A DNA stretch of 7,533 nucleotides, from positions 1 to 7,533 of the forward strand of contig JBMOPD010000036.1 in the NCBI GenBank assembly GCA_049323615.1. Direction: 5' to 3'. Origin of the DNA: JBMOPD01 sp049323615 (GTDB taxonomy: Bacteria; Bacillota; Desulfotomaculia; Desulfotomaculales; Desulfocucumaceae). Below the pieces are notes generated by a model that saw only the letters and a list, made by a program, of their open reading frames with translations, did not search any database and was not told the origin of the DNA. Made by a program: the position numbers and the translations under genes. Shown in pieces: positions 5,121 to 7,533 of this stretch; the first letter of the stretch is position 1, and the number at the start of each line of letters is the position of its first letter.

Positions 5121-6101
5121 CTATAATATAAGCACCTCATTTCCGGACATAGGATTTAACATCCTTTCACCGGTAAAAACGTTTGATTCGTAAAGGGAAA
5201 CAAGATATTCGGCAACCTTTGTGCCTGCAGTTTCTCCTGCTTTAATGCATTTTGAGGCCTGGTGCAATTCGTACCATTTTATTTCTTGTACCGCCGGTCT
5301 TACCACTATGGTAATCCCTCCCGCGGGGACCGGATATTCCCGGCTGAGGCTTCCTTTGGAACAAAGCTCCAGCGACCGGTTCACCAAGATTAAGCTTTCT
5401 GGAACCACCCGGCTTAATGGTCGCCACAACTTGCTTTGAGTCGCTGAGCTCTGAAACTTGCACCTAAACCACTGACTGGTCTTTAATAGTATTCCGGCAT
5501 TATCCACCGGCGAACTGACATCGACCACTATCAACACAAGGGGATCCATTTCCATTACGGCTGCTGCAGGTACGGGAGCGACCAGGGAGCCGTCTGCCAG
5601 GATGAGGTTGTCTATACGTACCGGGCAAAAAATACCCGGCAAAGCCGTACTTGCCCGTAGTGCCCTGGCCACTGAACCAGTGGTCAGGCGTACTTCTTTG
5701 CCGGCAACAATGTCAGTGGCAACAACCTTCAGGATGGTTCTCAGTTCATGGAATTCTTTATTGCCGGTTAGCATAGCAAAAAAATGTTCCAAGCGCCCGC
5801 CAGCTATAACACCACGGCGGGGAAAGGTAATGTCGGCCAGTTGTAGCATGTCCTGCCAATACATGCTTAAGGCAATGGCTTGCATTTCTTCTACTTCGTG
5901 CCCGGCTGCATACACAGCCCCAACCACTGCCCCCATACTTGTCCCGGCAATTATATCCACCGGAATACCCGCCCGGCACAAAGCCTTTAATACACCCAAG
6001 TGAGCATAGCCGCGGGCGCCTCCACCTCCCAGGGCCAATCCCACCAATGGCCGTGACCGTAACTTATCAATGTTATGCATTGGGTAAACAGCCTTCACCA
6101 C
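5121..6101 (-). CDS. Patatin-like phospholipase (RssA/YchK type)
   Basis: The protein is a predicted serine-aspartate lipid acyl hydrolase. Seen in order: the oxyanion loop GGGGARG (25-31), the nucleophile elbow GTSMG (53-57, Ser55), RASTALPGIFCPV (149-161) and the dyad Asp in ADGSLVAPVP (Asp170). All catalytic residues are present. The C-terminal part (GITIVVRPAVQEIKWYELHQ..., then KCIKAGETAG) matches the family's typical end. At 326 aa it is somewhat longer than the common 250-300, with an extra basic stretch around 205-230 (FRCKFQSSATQSKLWRPLSR) and a C-terminal tail. GTG 6101 comes one base after the plsC stop, implying coupled translation. ATG 6080, seven codons in, is an alternative that begins closer to the conserved core. 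No signal peptide is seen, so it should act in the cytoplasm or on the inner membrane face, perhaps trimming lipids made by its neighbours. Confidence 0.9.
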   Translation of the reverse strand: MVKAVYPMHNIDKLRSRPLVGLALGGGGARGYAHLGVLKALCRAGIPVDIIAGTSMGAVVGAVYAAGHEVEEMQAIALSMYWQDMLQLADITFPRRGVIAGGRLEHFFAMLTGNKEFHELRTILKVVATDIVAGKEVRLTTGSVARALRASTALPGIFCPVRIDNLILADGSLVAPVPAAAVMEMDPLVLIVVDVSSPVDNAGILLKTSQWFRCKFQSSATQSKLWRPLSRVVPESLILVNRSLELCSKGSLSREYPVPAGGITIVVRPAVQEIKWYELHQASKCIKAGETAGTKVAEYLVSLYESNVFTGERMLNPMSGNEVLIL

Positions 6102-6102
6102 C

Positions 6103-6723
6103 TTAAGAAGACTTATATTCCAATAGGCATTGCAATTCCTGTATCAGCCAGGTATTAACAACAGCCATTGCTTCCCGCCCGGGTCGCAACTCCCGTGGGC
6201 GGTATTGCATTTTGCCGATAACAACCGTTATCCTGCCTCTGCGCGGAATACGTGCACCGGGGGGTAACGCCGTACTGCTTCCCCGGATCGCTACAGGAAG
6301 AACAGGAGCACCTGATTTTAAAGCCAAGTAGGCCCAGCCTGGTTGTAAATCCCTTAGTTTCCCTTCTGGTCTAACGCCTCCCTCCGGGAAAATTCCCAGA
6401 GATCCCCCCGCCCCAAGGACCTTTAAGGCCTTCTTGATGGCTGTTACGCCGCCTTCATTTTTCTCAACCGGAATGGCTCCTATGCTGCACAGAAACGGGC
6501 CTACCAACGGTAGGTCAAAAAGATAGGCCGAGGAAAAATAAGTGATTTTGCACGGTAGACATGCTGCCAGAACAAATCCATCCAGTAGGCTGGAGTGATT
6601 AGCCACAACAATCACGGGACCATTTCGGGGAATGTTTTCCGTTCCATAGATAGTAAGTCCAAATCCTATGGTGAATACCAGCCTGCATAATAATCTGGCG
6701 AACCAGTATATCAAGCTATTCAC
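6103..6723 (-). CDS. plsC: 1-acyl-glycerol-3-phosphate acyltransferase (PlsC family)
   Basis: PlsC moves an acyl chain to lysophosphatidic acid, giving phosphatidic acid, the precursor of the diacylglycerol used by glycolipid synthases such as the gene upstream. Visible motifs are the catalytic HX4D (NHSSLLDG, His43/Asp48), a substrate-binding stretch IGAIPVEKNEGG (81-92), the phosphate-binding FPEGG (112-116, in place of the common FPEGT) and LPVAIRGS (142-149). The hydrophobic N-terminus (LIYWFARLLCRLVFTIGFGL) is a likely membrane anchor. At 206 aa it is of usual length. The GTG start at 6723 has only a modest AAAGG about 12 bases upstream. The family contains acyltransferases with other lyso-lipid acceptors, so the exact substrate is not fixed. 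Confidence 0.9.
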   Translation of the reverse strand: MNSLIYWFARLLCRLVFTIGFGLTIYGTENIPRNGPVIVVANHSSLLDGFVLAACLPCKITYFSSAYLFDLPLVGPFLCSIGAIPVEKNEGGVTAIKKALKVLGAGGSLGIFPEGGVRPEGKLRDLQPGWAYLALKSGAPVLPVAIRGSSTALPPGARIPRRGRITVVIGKMQYRPRELRPGREAMAVVNTWLIQELQCLLEYKSS

Positions 6724-6775
6724 ATTAATCCAGTACCTTTCGACTTTGTAACGGGGTTTTACCCTTCATTCCCAA

Positions 6776-6804
6776 GTACAAGGTTTTTTTATTTCAACCT
6801 GTAC
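6776..6804. repeat. Short hairpin at the glycosyltransferase stop codon
   Basis: gtac-a-aggtt (6776-6785) pairs with aacctgtac (6796-6804), giving nine base pairs with one bulged base at 6780 and a ten-base T-rich loop. It overlaps the stop codon of the glycosyltransferase gene and is not followed by a T-tract in the transcribed direction, so it is unlikely to terminate. It could affect read-through to plsC or arise by chance. The remaining gap to plsC shows nothing clear. Confidence 0.3.
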
Positions 6805-7533
6805 ATGTCCCCTGGGCATAAAGGTAATCTTTCCGTTTCCCTGTTTTCATGATTAGTTTTGCAGCGTCCAGGCTAGCTGCCGGTCTCCCCAGGGCAAGGG
6901 CATTTTGGCGCATACGCATCATCTTGTCCGGTTCCCGGAAGAGTGTGGTTACTATCCGGGGAACCGAATCCGGAGTATCGGCCTTAACAGCTGCTCCTTT
7001 TTCCACCAAAAACATGCAGTTATACTCTTCCTGCCCCGGCAATGGGTTCACCAAAACCATAGGCAGGCCAACTGCCAAGGCTTCGGAACTCGTCAGACCC
7101 CCCGGTTTGGTAATGATTAAGTCAGCGGCAGCCATAAACTCTTCTACATTGGAAACATATCCAAACACCCGAAGCGACTTAACCTGCTGACCGGCCAGCC
7201 GGTCCAGTTCTTCTTTTAAAGCTTGATTTTTCCCGGTTATCGCGATCACTTGTATTTCTATTGGGGCTTGATCCAATAGCCGGACAATCTCTGTAAAACG
7301 TCCCATCCCCAAACCTCCGCCCATAACCAAAAGAACCGGTTTTTCTTCCGTTAGCCCAATTTTTCTTTTGATGGAGACAATATTTTTAGGTTTTACAAAA
7401 GCAGGGTTGATTGGGATACCGGTAACATGAATCCTAATTGGGTCAATTCCATTTTCAGCCAACCGGTCTTTTACTTCTGGGCTACCCACCAGGTAAGCAT
7501 CCAAATTATGCTGGACCCACAAAGAATGAATAT
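6794..7533 (-). CDS. MGDG-synthase/UgtP-like glycosyltransferase (partial, cut by right edge)
   Basis: This is the C-terminal part (about 245 residues) of a GT28-type enzyme that moves a sugar from UDP-sugar to diacylglycerol, forming mono- or diglucosyl/galactosyl diacylglycerol at the inner membrane face. Evidence: NLDAYLVGSPEVKDRL at the end of the acceptor domain, the interdomain VTGIPINPAF, the donor-domain glycine loop MGGGLGMG, FGYVSNVEEFMAAADLIITKPGG, the nucleotide-binding SSEALAVGLPMVLVNP, and PGQEEYN. The frame is open to the window edge (I-H-S-L-W-V-Q before the first possible TTG at 7522), so the N-terminus lies outside. The stop is TGA at 6796-6794, with 70 bases to plsC. With PlsC and a patatin phospholipase next door a glycolipid role is favoured. 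MurG-like activity is less likely given the QEEYN and VSNVEE signatures. Confidence 0.88.
   Translation of the reverse strand, partial: IHSLWVQHNLDAYLVGSPEVKDRLAENGIDPIRIHVTGIPINPAFVKPKNIVSIKRKIGLTEEKPVLLVMGGGLGMGRFTEIVRLLDQAPIEIQVIAITGKNQALKEELDRLAGQQVKSLRVFGYVSNVEEFMAAADLIITKPGGLTSSEALAVGLPMVLVNPLPGQEEYNCMFLVEKGAAVKADTPDSVPRIVTTLFREPDKMMRMRQNALALGRPAASLDAAKLIMKTGKRKDYLYAQGTCTG

Noticed and set aside
1..7533. CRISPR array, tRNA/rRNA genes, intact insertion sequence or phage genes
   Set aside because: No regularly spaced repeats, cloverleaf-like segments, transposase or integrase motifs were found on reading both strands.

Overview
The window looks like chromosomal DNA from a spore-forming, probably sulfate-reducing or syntrophic clostridium of the Desulfotomaculum/Pelotomaculum type (Peptococcaceae). 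That is a judgement from gene style: GTG/TTG starts with AGGAGG-like Shine-Dalgarno sites, a short phasin-like gene beside an ABC1/AarF kinase gene, and UgtP-like glycolipid enzymes. No marker gene settles the taxonomy.

Left part, + strand (about 1-3097). A gene-free, AT-rich divergent leader (1-339) carries a near-perfect long palindrome (159-208). A condensed and damaged gas-vesicle accessory locus follows: (i) a sigma-54 activator with a degenerate receiver-like N-terminus, cut off inside its AAA+ domain near 1281; (ii) remnants of an Hsp20/alpha-crystallin protein that seems to have had two crystallin domains, joined out of frame to the activator and broken by a second frame change near 1733; (iii) a GvpF/GvpL-family protein lacking its N-terminal part; (iv) an apparently intact protein joining a gas-vesicle (GvpA/J/S-family) domain to a PH/GRAM-like domain, coupled to GvpL by ATGA. 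The shell protein GvpA, GvpN and other usual members are absent, so this stretch alone cannot build gas vesicles. It reads like a cluster shortened by several deletions.

Right part, - strand (7533 to 3002). A co-directional, tightly packed set of membrane-lipid genes: an MGDG-synthase/UgtP-like glycosyltransferase (cut by the right edge), a PlsC-type acyltransferase, a patatin-like phospholipase, a phasin-like coiled-coil protein and an ABC1/UbiB/AarF kinase with two C-terminal membrane segments. The likely theme is making and remodelling membrane (glyco)lipids. A strong hairpin separates the phasin-like gene from the kinase gene and may set their relative expression.

The two parts converge. 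The last 96 bp of the GvpS-GRAM frame lie antisense to the end of the kinase gene, and I see no canonical terminator between them. The most novel items are the gas-vesicle/GRAM fusion, the tandem-crystallin remnant and the deletion scars around them.
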